Notes: generated from the sequence alone by a model not told the origin. A DNA stretch of 64,000 bases from Pseudomonas protegens CHA0 (GCF_000397205.1 NC_021237.1:1427001-1491000), one strand, 5' to 3'; shown: positions 17,323 through 26,771, counted from the first letter of the stretch. Numbers and translations: made by a program.

Positions 17323-18276
17323 TCAGTTGCTGCCGGGGTCGGCCACCAGGCGGCCGGCATTCTTGGTCAGGGACTTGAGGAACTCGTTCTGCAGCTCCGG
17401 ATCGTTGCGGGTCAGCTCGATCAGGCTTTGCTCCAGTTCGCTGGCTTCTTCCTCCAGGCCCAGCTCCGACAGGCGTTTGACCCGGTGCACCCACTGGCTC
17501 ACCTCATCATCTTCCAGGTCGTCGTAGATCAGTGCATGGGCTTCCTGCAACTTGCTGCGCAGGCCGCTGCTGATGCTCAGGGAGGAGTCCGAATGCACTT
17601 CGTCCTGAGCGTCTTCGACACTGATCTGCAGCTTGCCGATGTGATTCAGGTCCTGCTCGGAAAACGGATTGTCCAGCAGGTTCAAGCGCAGCACGCCATT
17701 GCGGTCGGTGCTCAGCTCGTAGGTCTGCTTGCCGGCCTTGACCTGCACCGGGCGCTCGCTCCATGGCAGGCTCGAATACTCCAGGCGCTTGTCGCGCTGG
17801 ACTTCATCGATGGCTGCCAGGTTCTGCTGGGCACGGCCATGGGACGGCATGTTCATGAACGGGTTGAGTCCGGACACGCCGTAGCTGATCCAGTCCTTGG
17901 TCACGCTGTCCGGCAGGTTGCCCAGGGCGAACACATTGACCACATTGGCCCCGACGCCCGCCACCAGTGCCACCGCGCCCAGCGGGATCTCGTAGATCTC
18001 GCGCCAGGGTTGGTAGGGCGTGTAGCGATCGTAGCGGCGGGTGACCTCGAACTCGGTGACTTCGAAGGTCTTCTGTTCGTGAATGCGCACTCGGCGTTGC
18101 GGCAGCTCAAGCACCTTAGGCTCACCGACATCGATCTGCAGGCTGTGATCGAGCAGTTTGCGCTCTACACGTTCCTCGTGTTCGCTGCGTTGCGACATCT
18201 GGTTGGCACAGCCGCTGACCAGCAGGGCGCCGCATAAAGCGGCGCCCCCGAGGCTTAAGGTGTTTCGCTTGAACAT
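17323..18276 (-). CDS. Outer-membrane-type lipoprotein of unknown function
   Basis: 317 residues. The N-terminus is a lipoprotein signal (lipobox LVSGC, lipidated Cys about 23). A basic/acidic region follows (MSQRSEHEERVERK), then beta-rich segments and a hydrophobic stretch IPLGAVALVAGVGANVVNVFALG near residues 100-122; the C-terminal third is acidic and helical, probably coiled (LGLEEEASELEQSLIEL). A conserved hypothetical sits at the same place, next to proS, in P. aeruginosa (PA0957). No enzymatic motif was recognised. It follows proS by 17 bases on the same strand and is probably co-transcribed with it. Confidence 0.75.
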   Translation of the reverse strand: MFKRNTLSLGGAALCGALLVSGCANQMSQRSEHEERVERKLLDHSLQIDVGEPKVLELPQRRVRIHEQKTFEVTEFEVTRRYDRYTPYQPWREIYEIPLGAVALVAGVGANVVNVFALGNLPDSVTKDWISYGVSGLNPFMNMPSHGRAQQNLAAIDEVQRDKRLEYSSLPWSERPVQVKAGKQTYELSTDRNGVLRLNLLDNPFSEQDLNHIGKLQISVEDAQDEVHSDSSLSISSGLRSKLQEAHALIYDDLEDDEVSQWVHRVKRLSELGLEEEASELEQSLIELTRNDPELQNEFLKSLTKNAGRLVADPGSN

Positions 18277-18293
18277 GACTTCTCTATCTGGTT

Positions 18294-20009
18294 TCAGCGA
18301 CGGATACGGGCTTGAAGGAAGGACAGCACGTCGGCCACGGGCAGTGCTTGCGCCTCGGCTTCGGTACGGCTCTTGTATTCCAGGTTGCCTTCGGCGAGGC
18401 CGCGGTCGCTGACCACGATCCGGTGAGGAATGCCGATCAGCTCCATGTCCGCGAACTTGATGCCCGGGCTGGTCTTCTTGTCACGATCGTCCAGCAGCAC
18501 TTCGAAGCCGGCAGCGGTGAGTTCCGCGTAGAGCTTGTCGGTGGCTTCGCGAACCTGCTCGGTTTCGTAGCGCAGTGGCACCAGGGCAATCTGGAACGGC
18601 GCCAGGGTGTCGCTCCAGATGATGCCGTTGGCATCGTTGTTCTGCTCGATGGCAGCAGCCACCACACGGGATACGCCAATGCCGTAGCAACCCATTTCCA
18701 GGGTCACCGGCTTGCCGTTTTCGCCCAGCACTTCGCACTTCATCGCCTTGCTGTACTTGTTGCCCAGCTGGAAAATGTGCCCGACTTCGATGCCGCGCTT
18801 GATTTCCAGGGTGCCCTTGCCGTCCGGGCTCGGGTCGCCGGCCACCACGTTACGCAGGTCGGCCACGGTCGGAACCGGCAGATCGCGTTCCCAGTTGACG
18901 CCGAAGTAGTGCTTGTCGTCGATGTTCGCACCGATACCGAAGTCGCTCATCAGCTCGACCGAGCGGTCGATGATGATCGGCAGCGGCAGGTTCAGTGGGC
19001 CGAGGGAACCGGCGCCGGCGCCAATGGCGTCACGCAGTTCGGCATCGGACGCCATGACCAGCGGGCTGGCAACGCCAGGCTGGTTGGCGGCCTTGATTTC
19101 GTTGAGTTCGTGGTCGCCACGGATGATCAGGGCAATCAGCTTGCCTGGCTCTTCGGCGTGGACGATCAGGGTCTTGATGGTCTTTTCAATCGGCAGATTG
19201 AATTTTTCCACCAGCGCGGCAATGGTCTTGGTGTCTGGCGTATCGACCAGGCGCAGTTCTTCGGCTGGCGCTGGGCGCGAGGTTTCGCGAGGCACGGCCT
19301 CGGCTTTCTCGATGTTCGCCGCGTAGTCGGAGCCGTTGCTGAAGACGATATCGTCTTCACCGGATTCGGCCAGCACGTGGAATTCGTGGGAGCCGGCGCC
19401 GCCGATGGAGCCGTTGTCCGCTTCAACCGGGCGGAACTTCAGGCCCAGGCGGGTGAAGACATTGCAATAAGCCTGGTGCATGCGGTCGTAGGTGACCTGC
19501 AAGGACGCCTGGTCGGCGTGGAAGGAGTAGGCGTCCTTCATGATGAACTCGCGGCCGCGCATCAGACCGAAGCGTGGGCGGATTTCATCGCGGAATTTGG
19601 TCTGGATCTGGTACAGGTTCAGCGGCAGCTGCTTGTAGCTGCTCAGCTCGTTGCGAGCCAGATCGGTGATCACTTCTTCGTGGGTCGGGCCGGCGCAGAA
19701 ATCGCGACCGTGACGGTCTTTGAAGCGCAGCAGCTCCGGGCCGTATTCTTCCCAGCGACCGGATTCCTGCCACAGCTCAGCCGGCTGAGTGCTCGGCATC
19801 AACACTTCAAGCGCGCCCGCGGCGTTCATTTCTTCGCGAACGATGGCTTCAACCTTGCGCATCACCCGCAAGCCCATCGGCAGCCAGGTGTACAGGCCGG
19901 AAGCCAGTTTACGGATCATGCCGGCGCGCAGCATCAGCTGATGGCTGATCACGACCGCGTCGGAAGGCGTTTCTTTCTGTGTGGCGAGCAAATATTGACT
20001 GGTGCGCAT
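18294..20009 (-). CDS. proS: Prolyl-tRNA synthetase
   Basis: Class II aminoacyl-tRNA synthetase charging tRNA-Pro, 571 residues. It is the bacterial-type ProS with an inserted editing (INS/YbaK-like) domain between motifs 2 and 3 (roughly 230-390). Motif 1 lies near [24 protein letters not shown], motif 2 in [27 protein letters not shown] (about 135-160), motif 3 near [17 protein letters not shown] (about 435-455), and the anticodon-binding domain at the C-terminus. The INS domain removes mischarged Ala. The downstream lipoprotein gene probably shares its transcript. Confidence 0.98.
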   Translation of the reverse strand: MRTSQYLLATQKETPSDAVVISHQLMLRAGMIRKLASGLYTWLPMGLRVMRKVEAIVREEMNAAGALEVLMPSTQPAELWQESGRWEEYGPELLRFKDRHGRDFCAGPTHEEVITDLARNELSSYKQLPLNLYQIQTKFRDEIRPRFGLMRGREFIMKDAYSFHADQASLQVTYDRMHQAYCNVFTRLGLKFRPVEADNGSIGGAGSHEFHVLAESGEDDIVFSNGSDYAANIEKAEAVPRETSRPAPAEELRLVDTPDTKTIAALVEKFNLPIEKTIKTLIVHAEEPGKLIALIIRGDHELNEIKAANQPGVASPLVMASDAELRDAIGAGAGSLGPLNLPLPIIIDRSVELMSDFGIGANIDDKHYFGVNWERDLPVPTVADLRNVVAGDPSPDGKGTLEIKRGIEVGHIFQLGNKYSKAMKCEVLGENGKPVTLEMGCYGIGVSRVVAAAIEQNNDANGIIWSDTLAPFQIALVPLRYETEQVREATDKLYAELTAAGFEVLLDDRDKKTSPGIKFADMELIGIPHRIVVSDRGLAEGNLEYKSRTEAEAQALPVADVLSFLQARIRR

Positions 20010-20138
20010 GGTAGGCCGTTGTCGGTTGCTGAAGACTGGAAGTGACGGAGCATTGTACGGGCGAGTTCCGCTGGCGTACAGGATTGCGCTCGGAGGGGCC
20101 GGGGGCTACTGCGAAAAGTGCGCAACCCCCGGGATTTT

Positions 20139-21704
20139 CTAGGATTCTTCGCCGACTGCGGTGCTGTTGGCGGAGCTTTCGGGCTCGGGTTTCGGCCCGG
20201 CGCGGCGGCTCTCCTGGAACCAGTGAATGGCGATCAGGATCAGTGTCGGCACCCCGAGGATCGCGGTGATGAGAAAGAAGTCGTGATAGCCGAACTTTTC
20301 CACCATGACCCCGGAATAGCCGCCGATCAGGCGCGGCAGCAGCAGCATGATGGAACTGAGCAGGGCGTACTGGGTGGCGGAGAACTTGAGGTTGGTCAGG
20401 CTCGACAGGTAGGCGACGAAGGCTGAAGTGGCCATGCCTGAACTGAAGTTGTCCAGGGAAATGGTGACGATCAGCATCTTCAGGTTCGGGCCCATGTCGG
20501 CAAGCATGAGGAACAGCAGGTTGGTCCCGGCCGATGCGGCGCCGCCGATGAACAGGATCGGCAGGATGCCGAACCGCACGATCAGCAGGCCGCCCATGCC
20601 GGCGCCGAGCAGGGTCATGATCAGCCCGAAGATCTTGCTGACCCCGGCGATCTGGTCTTTGGTGAAACCCTGGTCGATGTAGAACACGTTGGCCATAACG
20701 CCCATGACCGTGTCCGACATGCGATAGGTGGCAATCAGCCCCAATAGCAGAAAGGCTTGCCAGCGATAGCGCAGGATGAAGTCGTTGACCGGCGTCAGCA
20801 CCGGCGCCAGGCCCCGGCGGCCCATGGCCGAGAGGCACAGGGTGCTGAGGGTGATGTAGAGGATGGCCCGCAGGAAGGCGCGGTCTTCCAGCAGCAGGTC
20901 CAGCAGGCTGACGCCGTCGAAGATCACGCTGGCGAAGTCGGTGTTGTACAGCTGGGTGAAGGTGGCGGGGACGGAAACCAGTAGCACGATCAGCACGAAT
21001 ACCGAGATCAACTGGTGAGCGAAGCTGTAGCGCCCGGCGGACAGTTGGGTGCGCAGCGGCACCGCGGGTTCACGCATCAGCAAGGTGGTGATCAGGGCCG
21101 GGATCATCAGCACCCCGAACAGCACGTAGGTGCCAGTCCAGGCCGAGTGCTTGTAGCTGAAACCGGTGGAGCCGAAGCCTTCGGCGAAAAACAGTGCGCC
21201 GGCAGTGGCCAGCAGCACGGCAACCCGATAGCCGGACATGTAGCTGGCGGCAAGGGCGGCCTGTCGGCTGTCGTCGGCGATTTCCAGGCGGTAGGCGTCG
21301 ATGGCGATGTCCTGGGTGGCCGAGGCGAATGCCACGATCACCGCAATGGCGATCAGCCAGGAAAGGTGCTTTTGCGGGTCGCAGAAACCCATGCCGATCA
21401 GGCCGAGAATCACCAGGGTCTGCGCCAGCACCAGCCAGGAGCGACGTCGACCGAGCTTGCCCAGGAGGGGCAGGCGCCATTGGTCGAGCAGGGGCGACCA
21501 TACCCACTTGAAGGCATAGGCCAGGCCGATCAGGCTGGCGTAACCGATGGTTTCACGGGCCACACCGGCCTCGCGCAACCACACCGAAAGAGTCGAGAAC
21601 ACCAGCATGTAGGGCATGCCGGCGGCGAAACCAAGCAGCAACAGCACGAGCGTCGAGGGGCTGGCATAGGCGGCAAGTGCGGCGCGCCAGGTTTTACGGG
21701 GCAT
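20139..21704 (-). CDS. ampG: Muropeptide permease AmpG
   Basis: Major-facilitator transporter of 521 residues with about 14 hydrophobic helices. It imports GlcNAc-anhydroMurNAc peptides released during cell-wall turnover, the signal molecules for AmpR-controlled beta-lactamase induction. The N-terminus LVLLLLGFAAGMPYMLVFSTLSVWLREAGV and the conserved SATQDIAIDAYRLE (about residue 128-141) are strongly AmpG-like. The C-terminus ends in a polar tail (PKPEPESSANSTAV). It follows an alkyltransferase-like gene by 42 bases on the same strand. No ampC or ampR is in view. Confidence 0.93.
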   Translation of the reverse strand: MPRKTWRAALAAYASPSTLVLLLLGFAAGMPYMLVFSTLSVWLREAGVARETIGYASLIGLAYAFKWVWSPLLDQWRLPLLGKLGRRRSWLVLAQTLVILGLIGMGFCDPQKHLSWLIAIAVIVAFASATQDIAIDAYRLEIADDSRQAALAASYMSGYRVAVLLATAGALFFAEGFGSTGFSYKHSAWTGTYVLFGVLMIPALITTLLMREPAVPLRTQLSAGRYSFAHQLISVFVLIVLLVSVPATFTQLYNTDFASVIFDGVSLLDLLLEDRAFLRAILYITLSTLCLSAMGRRGLAPVLTPVNDFILRYRWQAFLLLGLIATYRMSDTVMGVMANVFYIDQGFTKDQIAGVSKIFGLIMTLLGAGMGGLLIVRFGILPILFIGGAASAGTNLLFLMLADMGPNLKMLIVTISLDNFSSGMATSAFVAYLSSLTNLKFSATQYALLSSIMLLLPRLIGGYSGVMVEKFGYHDFFLITAILGVPTLILIAIHWFQESRRAGPKPEPESSANSTAVGEES

Positions 21705-21746
21705 GGGCTGAAGTCTGCCTCAGATTACGGAAACAAAGCGCGCACT

Positions 21747-22100
21747 CTAACCGCTGTGCTCCACCGGGCGCCAGCCATGGCGCTGAATATCCACGCGATT
21801 GTTCAGGATAGAGACACCTTCGCCACGCAGTCTGGCCCGCTGCTCGTCGCCCGAGGGACTGCCGGCCGGCAAGCTCAGGCGACCACCGGCGCCGAGCACT
21901 CGATGCCAGGGCAGGCTGGTGTCGGCGGGCAACTGGCTGAGGGTGCGCCCGACCCAGCGTGCCGCCCGCCCCAGGCCTGCCATCTCCGCCAGTTGGCCGT
22001 AGCTCACCACCCTGCCTTCGGGGACCTGGGCCAGGGTCAGGTACAGCGCCGTACGTCGGATCTGTGCAGGGCTTTGCGGCTCTTCGCTGTGTTCGGTCAC
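21747..22100 (-). CDS. Alkyltransferase-like protein Atl (MGMT fold, no Cys)
   Basis: 117 residues from a GTG start (GGAA eight bases upstream; an ATG two bases away is followed at once by a stop). The MGMT DNA-binding domain is present: RRTALYLTLAQVPEGRVVSYGQLAEMAG and ARWVGRTL. The alkyl-acceptor motif PCHRV of true methyltransferases reads PWHRV near residue 65, giving Trp in place of Cys, and the following GGRLSLPAG is kept. Atl proteins bind O6-alkylguanine and recruit nucleotide excision repair rather than repairing it themselves. Divergent from the DUF481 gene, upstream of ampG. Confidence 0.9.
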   Translation of the reverse strand: MTEHSEEPQSPAQIRRTALYLTLAQVPEGRVVSYGQLAEMAGLGRAARWVGRTLSQLPADTSLPWHRVLGAGGRLSLPAGSPSGDEQRARLRGEGVSILNNRVDIQRHGWRPVEHSG

Positions 22101-22261
22101 ATTCGCGGTTCCAGATAATAGAGGAGGGACGCTGGTCGGCTGTGGTGATCAAAGCCGGATGAGTATTGAACTCACTCTCAATACCCGGGTCAGTCCTGAC
22201 TAAGGCTTGTTCAGCAGGAATAATGCCGTTTTTTTTCGCAAGATCGAGTCCTCTATTGCTT

Positions 22262-23269
22262 ATGTTGCCTAGAACTTTGCTGTGTTTCGCGGTGCTCAGC
22301 GCCTCCATGCCTGTATTGGCCGATACCGTGTGGTTGAAGAACGGTGATCGCCTGAGTGGCAAGATCAAGGTGTTCGACGGCGGCAAGCTGTTGATCCAGA
22401 CCGACTATGGCGGTGCCATCAATATTGACTGGAAGCAGGTCAAGACTCTGGAGAGCGACCAGGAGCTGCTGGTCAAGCAGGATGCCTACACCGGGGAGAA
22501 GGCCAAGTCGCTGCAGGCGGCGGACGAAGGCAAGGTGATCCTGGCCAACGGCGAGGTGCCCAAGACGGTGGAGCTGGCGAGCATCCAGCAGATCATGAAG
22601 CCCAAGCCGCTGGTGGAAGACATGGTCTGGAAAGGCAACGTCGATGTGGCCATGGACTACAAGCGCGCCGAAAAGAACACCGATGACTACGACATCGACT
22701 TCAAGACCTCGGCGCGTCACGGGGCCTGGCGCCACAATGCCCAGGGCGAATACAACCGTGAGTTCCAGGATCATGTGGTGACCACGGACAACTGGAGCGC
22801 CGAGTACGCTCTGGACCGTTTCATCACGGAAAAGTGGTTCTGGGAAGGGCGCCTGACCTACAAGCGGGACAAGGTCGAGGACCTGGCGCGGCAGCGGGTG
22901 GTGGGTACCGGCCCCGGCTACCAGTTCTGGGATGATGAGCTGGGTGCGTTCTCCCTGGGCTCGCTGCTCAACCGTACCGATTACGAGTACGCCGATGGCG
23001 GCAAGGACAACTTCTATTCCCTGGCGATGAAGTGGGACTACAACCGTTACCTGATCGGCAAGCGGGTGGAGTTCTTCACCAATGGCGAGGTGGGGCGACC
23101 GCTTTCGGGGGTGGCCGACTATGCACTGGATGCCGAGATGGGGCTGCGCTACAAGGTCACCGACTGGGCTTCATTGAACCTCAAGGCGGAAAAAGACCTG
23201 ATCCGCGGTACCGAAGACAGCGATCTGGACAAGACCCGCTACACCGTGGGCTTTGGCGTGACCTGGTAA
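22262..23269 (+). CDS. DUF481 outer-membrane beta-barrel protein
   Basis: From the ATG at 22262 the product is 335 residues with a clear Sec signal (MLPRTLLCFAVLSASMPVLA-DT). An ATG at 22223 with AGGAA close by is a possible longer start that would extend the signal. The N-terminal part (VWLKNGDRLSGKI, LEDQELLVKQ-like) is a small beta domain, followed by the DUF481 barrel with alternating aromatic strands (AEYALDRFITEKWFWEGRLTYKRDK, YTVGFGVTW), ending in Trp as is normal for outer-membrane barrels. E. coli YdiY is of this kind; the role is unknown. Confidence 0.82.
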   Translation: MLPRTLLCFAVLSASMPVLADTVWLKNGDRLSGKIKVFDGGKLLIQTDYGGAINIDWKQVKTLESDQELLVKQDAYTGEKAKSLQAADEGKVILANGEVPKTVELASIQQIMKPKPLVEDMVWKGNVDVAMDYKRAEKNTDDYDIDFKTSARHGAWRHNAQGEYNREFQDHVVTTDNWSAEYALDRFITEKWFWEGRLTYKRDKVEDLARQRVVGTGPGYQFWDDELGAFSLGSLLNRTDYEYADGGKDNFYSLAMKWDYNRYLIGKRVEFFTNGEVGRPLSGVADYALDAEMGLRYKVTDWASLNLKAEKDLIRGTEDSDLDKTRYTVGFGVTW

Positions 23270-23322
23270 CCCGGGACGCATGGGCGCCTTTTCAACGAGG
23301 GCGCCGACAAAAGTGACGGGCA

Positions 23323-23358
23323 CAAAAAAGCCCCGCTGTTGAGGGCGGGGCTTTTTTA
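23323..23358. terminator. Bidirectional terminator between DUF481 gene and cold-shock gene
   Basis: aaaaaagccccgc (23325-23337) and gcggggcttttttt (23345-23356) form a GC stem with A/T tails on both sides. Confidence 0.92.
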
Positions 23359-23373
23359 CTGGATCAGTACAAG

Positions 23374-23583
23374 TTAGATAACTTGAACTTCTTCAGCTTG
23401 CATGCCTTTCTGACCGCGGGTAGCGATGAAAGAAACCTGTTGGCCTTCTTTCAGGCTTTTGAAGCCGTCGGATTGGATAGCTTTGAAGTGTACGAACAGG
23501 TCGTCACCGGATTGTGGAGTGATGAAGCCGAAGCCTTTTTCATCGTTGAACCACTTAACGGTACCGGTTTGGCGATTAGACAT
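23374..23583 (-). CDS. Cold-shock protein (CspA/CapB family)
   Basis: 69-residue single cold-shock domain, nucleic-acid chaperone size. RNP1-like KGFGFITP (about 15-22) and RNP2-like DLFVHFKAI (about 28-36) are intact, and the ATG has AAGGAG with good spacing (23592-23597 region on the minus strand). It is closest to the Pseudomonas CapB/CspA type. The 5' region before it is about 350 bases to dcd, long enough for the usual structured cold-shock leader. Confidence 0.95.
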   Translation of the reverse strand: MSNRQTGTVKWFNDEKGFGFITPQSGDDLFVHFKAIQSDGFKSLKEGQQVSFIATRGQKGMQAEEVQVI

Positions 23584-23935
23584 GGTGTATCTCCTTGGAC
23601 AAAGTTAACTGCGACTCAGGAAAAGCCCTGGCCGAGACTGAGTGCAAAGAGCAGGAAAAATTCTTGGAGATGGTTGGATCGAAATTCAACATCGTGTAGA
23701 GATTCTCAGTGACACAAGCAGCACAGTGGCGCCACCTTAACCCTTTTTCCTGAACGTGCCAATGGTCAGTGCGAAGGTTTCTCGGTTTTCGTGACTGACG
23801 GCGGGGCGCTCGTCGCCCAGCCCTTGAAAATCGTGGCGTGAGGCGAGAAAAACGTCCCAGACTTTGAACCCGACCTCGCGCCCCGGTAAGATGCCAGACC
23901 GTTTTTTTTCACCTCGCTATTTCAGGACACCCGCC
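23584..23935. promoter_or_regulatory. cspA-type gene leader and dcd promoter
   Basis: 352 bases without a gene. On the minus strand roughly 23584-23720 is the probable leader of the cold-shock mRNA; the right part (23860-23930) is the dcd promoter side. AAGGAG before the cold-shock ATG is clear. No Rfam-type element was recognised. Confidence 0.5.
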
Positions 23936-24502
23936 ATGAGCATCAAATCGGACAAGTGGATTCGCCGCATGGCGCAAGAGCACGGCATGATCGAGCCCTT
24001 CGTAGAGCGCCAGATGCGTGGCGAAGGCCAGGATCGGCTGATCTCCTTCGGGGTGTCGAGCTACGGCTACGACGTGCGTTGCGCCGACGAATTCAAGGTG
24101 TTCACCAACATCAATTCGGCCACCGTCGATCCGAAGAACTTCGATGAAAAGAGCTTCGTCGACATCAAGAGCGACGTCTGCATCATTCCGCCTAACTCCT
24201 TTGCCCTGGCACGCACCGTCGAGTACTTCCGCATTCCGCGCAATGTGCTGACCATCTGCCTGGGCAAGAGCACCTATGCCCGTTGCGGCATCATCGTCAA
24301 CGTGACGCCGCTGGAACCCGAGTGGGAAGGCCACGTGACCCTGGAATTCTCCAACACCACCACCTTGCCGGCGAAGATCTACGCCAACGAAGGCGTGGCG
24401 CAGATGTTGTTCCTGGAGTCGGACGAAGAGTGCGAAGTGTCCTACAAGGACCGTGGCGGCAAATACCAGGGCCAGCGTGGCGTGACCCTGCCACGCACCT
24501 GA
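23936..24502 (+). CDS. dcd: dCTP deaminase
   Basis: Deaminates dCTP to dUTP, feeding dTMP synthesis. 188 residues from the ATG at 23936 ([13 protein letters not shown]), preceded by AGGAC; the in-frame ATG at 23864 would add a non-homologous tail. Family blocks are [14 protein letters not shown] (about 31-44), [29 protein letters not shown] (about 86-113, with the catalytic Ser/Arg of KSTYARCG) and [17 protein letters not shown] with the catalytic Glu. It belongs to the trimeric dUTPase fold. The small proline-rich gene is 106 bases downstream. Confidence 0.97.
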   Translation: MSIKSDKWIRRMAQEHGMIEPFVERQMRGEGQDRLISFGVSSYGYDVRCADEFKVFTNINSATVDPKNFDEKSFVDIKSDVCIIPPNSFALARTVEYFRIPRNVLTICLGKSTYARCGIIVNVTPLEPEWEGHVTLEFSNTTTLPAKIYANEGVAQMLFLESDEECEVSYKDRGGKYQGQRGVTLPRT

Positions 24503-24608
24503 GTTCGTCTGTCTGACGAATAGCGGGAATTCCTGAGCCGGCAGGCACTCTATTGGAGGTACTGCCGGTACGCGCAAGGCGTACCCGGCACAGCTCAGGA
24601 GTGCCCTC
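24503..24608 (+). promoter_or_regulatory. Branched RNA leader of the proline-rich small gene
   Basis: TCCTGAGC (24531-24538) pairs perfectly with GCTCAGGA (24593-24600), which includes the AGGAG ribosome site of the next gene. Inside are a 6-bp hairpin CCGGCA/TGCCGG (24538-24543 with 24563-24568) and a 6-bp hairpin GTACGC/GCGTAC (24568-24573 with 24579-24584), giving a three-way junction. A separate hairpin, ttcgtc/gacgaa, lies at 24503-24521 just after dcd. It is a candidate ribosome-occluding leader; the ligand or signal, if any, is unknown. Confidence 0.55.
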
Positions 24609-24821
24609 ATGAAGATAGATCCGCGAATCAGTGCCACCTTGGCCAGGCTGGAACCCAATCAGGTTGGCGTACTGGCCTGGACCCTGCTGGCGCATCCTCC
24701 CGTCAGCATGGCCGGTGGCATTCCCGGCCAGCCGGATCCCGATTCCCCGCAACCCCTTGAACCCACCGAGCCGGGCGAACCGACCCTGCCCGACGAGCCG
24801 CCTCCCGCGCCTGTCGCCTGA
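24609..24821 (+). CDS. Small proline-rich hypothetical protein
   Basis: 70 residues. The first third is ordinary (MKIDPRISATLARLEPNQVGVLAWTLLAHPP), the rest is low-complexity Pro/Glu/Asp (PEPTEPGEPTLPDEPPP). AGGAG lies seven bases before the ATG, inside the hairpin described above. There is no signal peptide or transmembrane segment. No homologous family was recognised; the good ribosome site and structured leader argue that it is translated. It may be co-transcribed with dcd and converges with the ABC transporter ATPase gene. Confidence 0.6.
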   Translation: MKIDPRISATLARLEPNQVGVLAWTLLAHPPVSMAGGIPGQPDPDSPQPLEPTEPGEPTLPDEPPPAPVA

Positions 24822-24873
24822 AGCCCGTACCGCGCCCGCCCGGCCCAGAGCCTGAACGGGTGCGGTACCGCTG

Positions 24874-25638
24874 TTACTTCAGGTTGCCGCTGAGAAACTG
24901 CTGCAAGCGCTCGCTTTTCGGGTTGCCCAGCACGTCCTCCGGAGCCCCTTCTTCCTCTACCAGGCCCTTGTGCAGGAACAGCACCTGGCTTGACACCTTG
25001 CGCGCAAAACTCATCTCGTGGGTGACCATGATCATGGTCCGGCCCTCTTCGGCCAGGCCCTGGATCACCTTGAGCACCTCGCCTACCAGCTCCGGGTCCA
25101 GGGCCGAGGTGGGTTCATCGAACAGCATGACCTCCGGCTCCATGGCCAGGGCTCGTGCGATGGCCACCCGTTGCTGCTGGCCGCCGGAGAGAAACGCCGG
25201 GTACTGGCTGGCCACCCGTGCCGGCAGGCCGACCTTGTCCAGGTAACGCCGGGCGCGTTCCTCGGCCTCCCTGGTGCTGACCCCCAGCACTCGGCGCGGG
25301 GCCATGGTGATGTTTTCCAGCACGGTCATGTGGCTCCACAGGTTGAAGTGCTGGAACACCATCGCCAGGCGGGTGCGAATCCGCTGCAGCTCGGCCGGGT
25401 CGGCCACGTGCATGCCGTGGCGGTCGCTGACCATGCGGATCTGCTGGCCATCCAGGCTCATGGCGCCGTCATCCGGGGTTTCGAGAAAGTTGATGCAGCG
25501 CAGGAAGGTGCTCTTGCCCGAGCCGCTGGCGCCGATCAGGCTGATCACGTCGCCGGTCCTGGCCTTGAGGGAAACACCTTTGAGCACTTCATTGTCGCCA
25601 TAGCATTTATGCAGGCCTTCAACGGTCAATTTGTACAT
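24874..25638 (-). CDS. Basic amino-acid ABC transporter ATPase (AotP/HisP-like)
   Basis: 254-residue ATPase from the ATG at 25638 (MYKLTVEGLH). Walker A is GASGSGKST (about 35-43), the signature LSGGQQQRVAIARAL lies near residue 155, Walker B VMLFDEPTSALDP near 176-188 and the switch His in THEMSFA. This is the polar amino-acid (PAAT) type. The sequence and the order SBP-permease-permease-desuccinylase-like-ATPase match the P. aeruginosa arginine/ornithine operon aotJQMOP. Unlike that operon no argR follows here. The substrate is inferred: arginine, ornithine or another basic amino acid. Confidence 0.9.
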   Translation of the reverse strand: MYKLTVEGLHKCYGDNEVLKGVSLKARTGDVISLIGASGSGKSTFLRCINFLETPDDGAMSLDGQQIRMVSDRHGMHVADPAELQRIRTRLAMVFQHFNLWSHMTVLENITMAPRRVLGVSTREAEERARRYLDKVGLPARVASQYPAFLSGGQQQRVAIARALAMEPEVMLFDEPTSALDPELVGEVLKVIQGLAEEGRTMIMVTHEMSFARKVSSQVLFLHKGLVEEEGAPEDVLGNPKSERLQQFLSGNLK

Positions 25639-25652
25639 GGGGGCGTGCATCC

Positions 25653-26771
25653 TCAAGGCGAAAGTAGGTAACCGCTGCGATAGGCCTCGCGACCGGCGAC
25701 ATGGGCGATCACCATGCCTGCGGTGGCCATGCGTCGCAGCGAGCGGGCGTACATGAGCCCGGCGTTGTTGCAATGGATGGGGGTGACCCGGTCGTGGATC
25801 GGGTCGATGATTTCGGCCACCAGTTGCCCGGCTTCCAGGTATTCCCCCGGCAGGGCGTTGAACACCAGCAGCCCGCCTACCGGGGTCGCCACCGGTTCGA
25901 CACCGGCCAGGGGCGTGGCCGGGAAGGGCAGCTCGGGCAGTGGCGGCGCTTCACCGTCGATGGCCCCAAGCCGGGTCAGGTAGTCGATCAGGGCCTGGCA
26001 GTCGAGGCTGGCCAGGCCGTGGTTGACGTCGCCCTGGCCGCGCAGCTCGACGGTCACCGCAAAGCTGCCTGTCGGGATGGCGAAACGCTCGCCGAAGCGC
26101 TGTTGCAGTTGCCACCACAGCAGGCTGAAGCATTCGTCGAACGACCAGGCCGCGGAGTCGGTGGCCAGCAGGCAGGCTTCGGCGCCCAGGTAGCGAGCCA
26201 GCGGCTCCACCCGGGGCCAGGCTTCGGGGGTGGTGTAGAGATGCGCCACAGCCTCGAAGTCGCAATGCAGGTCCAGCACCATGTCGGCATCGCAGGCCAG
26301 CCGTTGCAGGGTCAACTGCAGGGACTGCAGTTGGGTTTGCGGCCGCTGGCGCGCCAGGGCATCGATCAGGTGACGGCGGATCAGTTCAAGGTTGTGTTCA
26401 GGGTCGGCATTGAGCAGCCCTTCGATGGCATCGCCGACTTGTTCGCCCAGGTCGGCGAAGCCGCGGTTGAAGTTCTGCCCGCTTTCCAGCTGGTAGCGGC
26501 CCAGGGGCACATCCATCAGCACCTGTTCCAGGCCCACCGGATTGGCCACCGGCACCAGGACGATTTCCTGGCGCAGGCGCCCGGCGGCTTCCAGCTCCGC
26601 CAGGTGTTGCTTGAGGTGCCAGGCAACCAGCATGCCGGGCAACTCGTCGGCGTGCAGGGAGGACTGGATATAGACCTTGCCGGCGACCTGGGGCGGGCCG
26701 AAGTGAAAGCTGTGGACCTGGCGCGCGGTGCCCGGCAGCGGGGCGAGCAGGTCGTGGATCTCGTGGCGCAT
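25653..26771 (-). CDS. AotO-like succinylglutamate desuccinylase/aspartoacylase family protein
   Basis: 372-residue member of the zinc carboxypeptidase-like AstE/ASPA family, in the position of aotO in the P. aeruginosa operon. Zinc-ligand blocks are visible: SSLHADELPG (about 37-46, H-x-x-E), the DLHCD at about 165 and the E in VTVELRGQG near 240, followed by a C-terminal biotin-like/lipoyl domain (PLAGVEPVATPVGGLLVFNALPGEYLEAGQLV). A catalytic role on an imported or acylated amino acid is possible; AotO's own activity is not established to my knowledge. Gap to the upstream permease is 23 bases. Confidence 0.85.
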   Translation of the reverse strand: MRHEIHDLLAPLPGTARQVHSFHFGPPQVAGKVYIQSSLHADELPGMLVAWHLKQHLAELEAAGRLRQEIVLVPVANPVGLEQVLMDVPLGRYQLESGQNFNRGFADLGEQVGDAIEGLLNADPEHNLELIRRHLIDALARQRPQTQLQSLQLTLQRLACDADMVLDLHCDFEAVAHLYTTPEAWPRVEPLARYLGAEACLLATDSAAWSFDECFSLLWWQLQQRFGERFAIPTGSFAVTVELRGQGDVNHGLASLDCQALIDYLTRLGAIDGEAPPLPELPFPATPLAGVEPVATPVGGLLVFNALPGEYLEAGQLVAEIIDPIHDRVTPIHCNNAGLMYARSLRRMATAGMVIAHVAGREAYRSGYLLSP

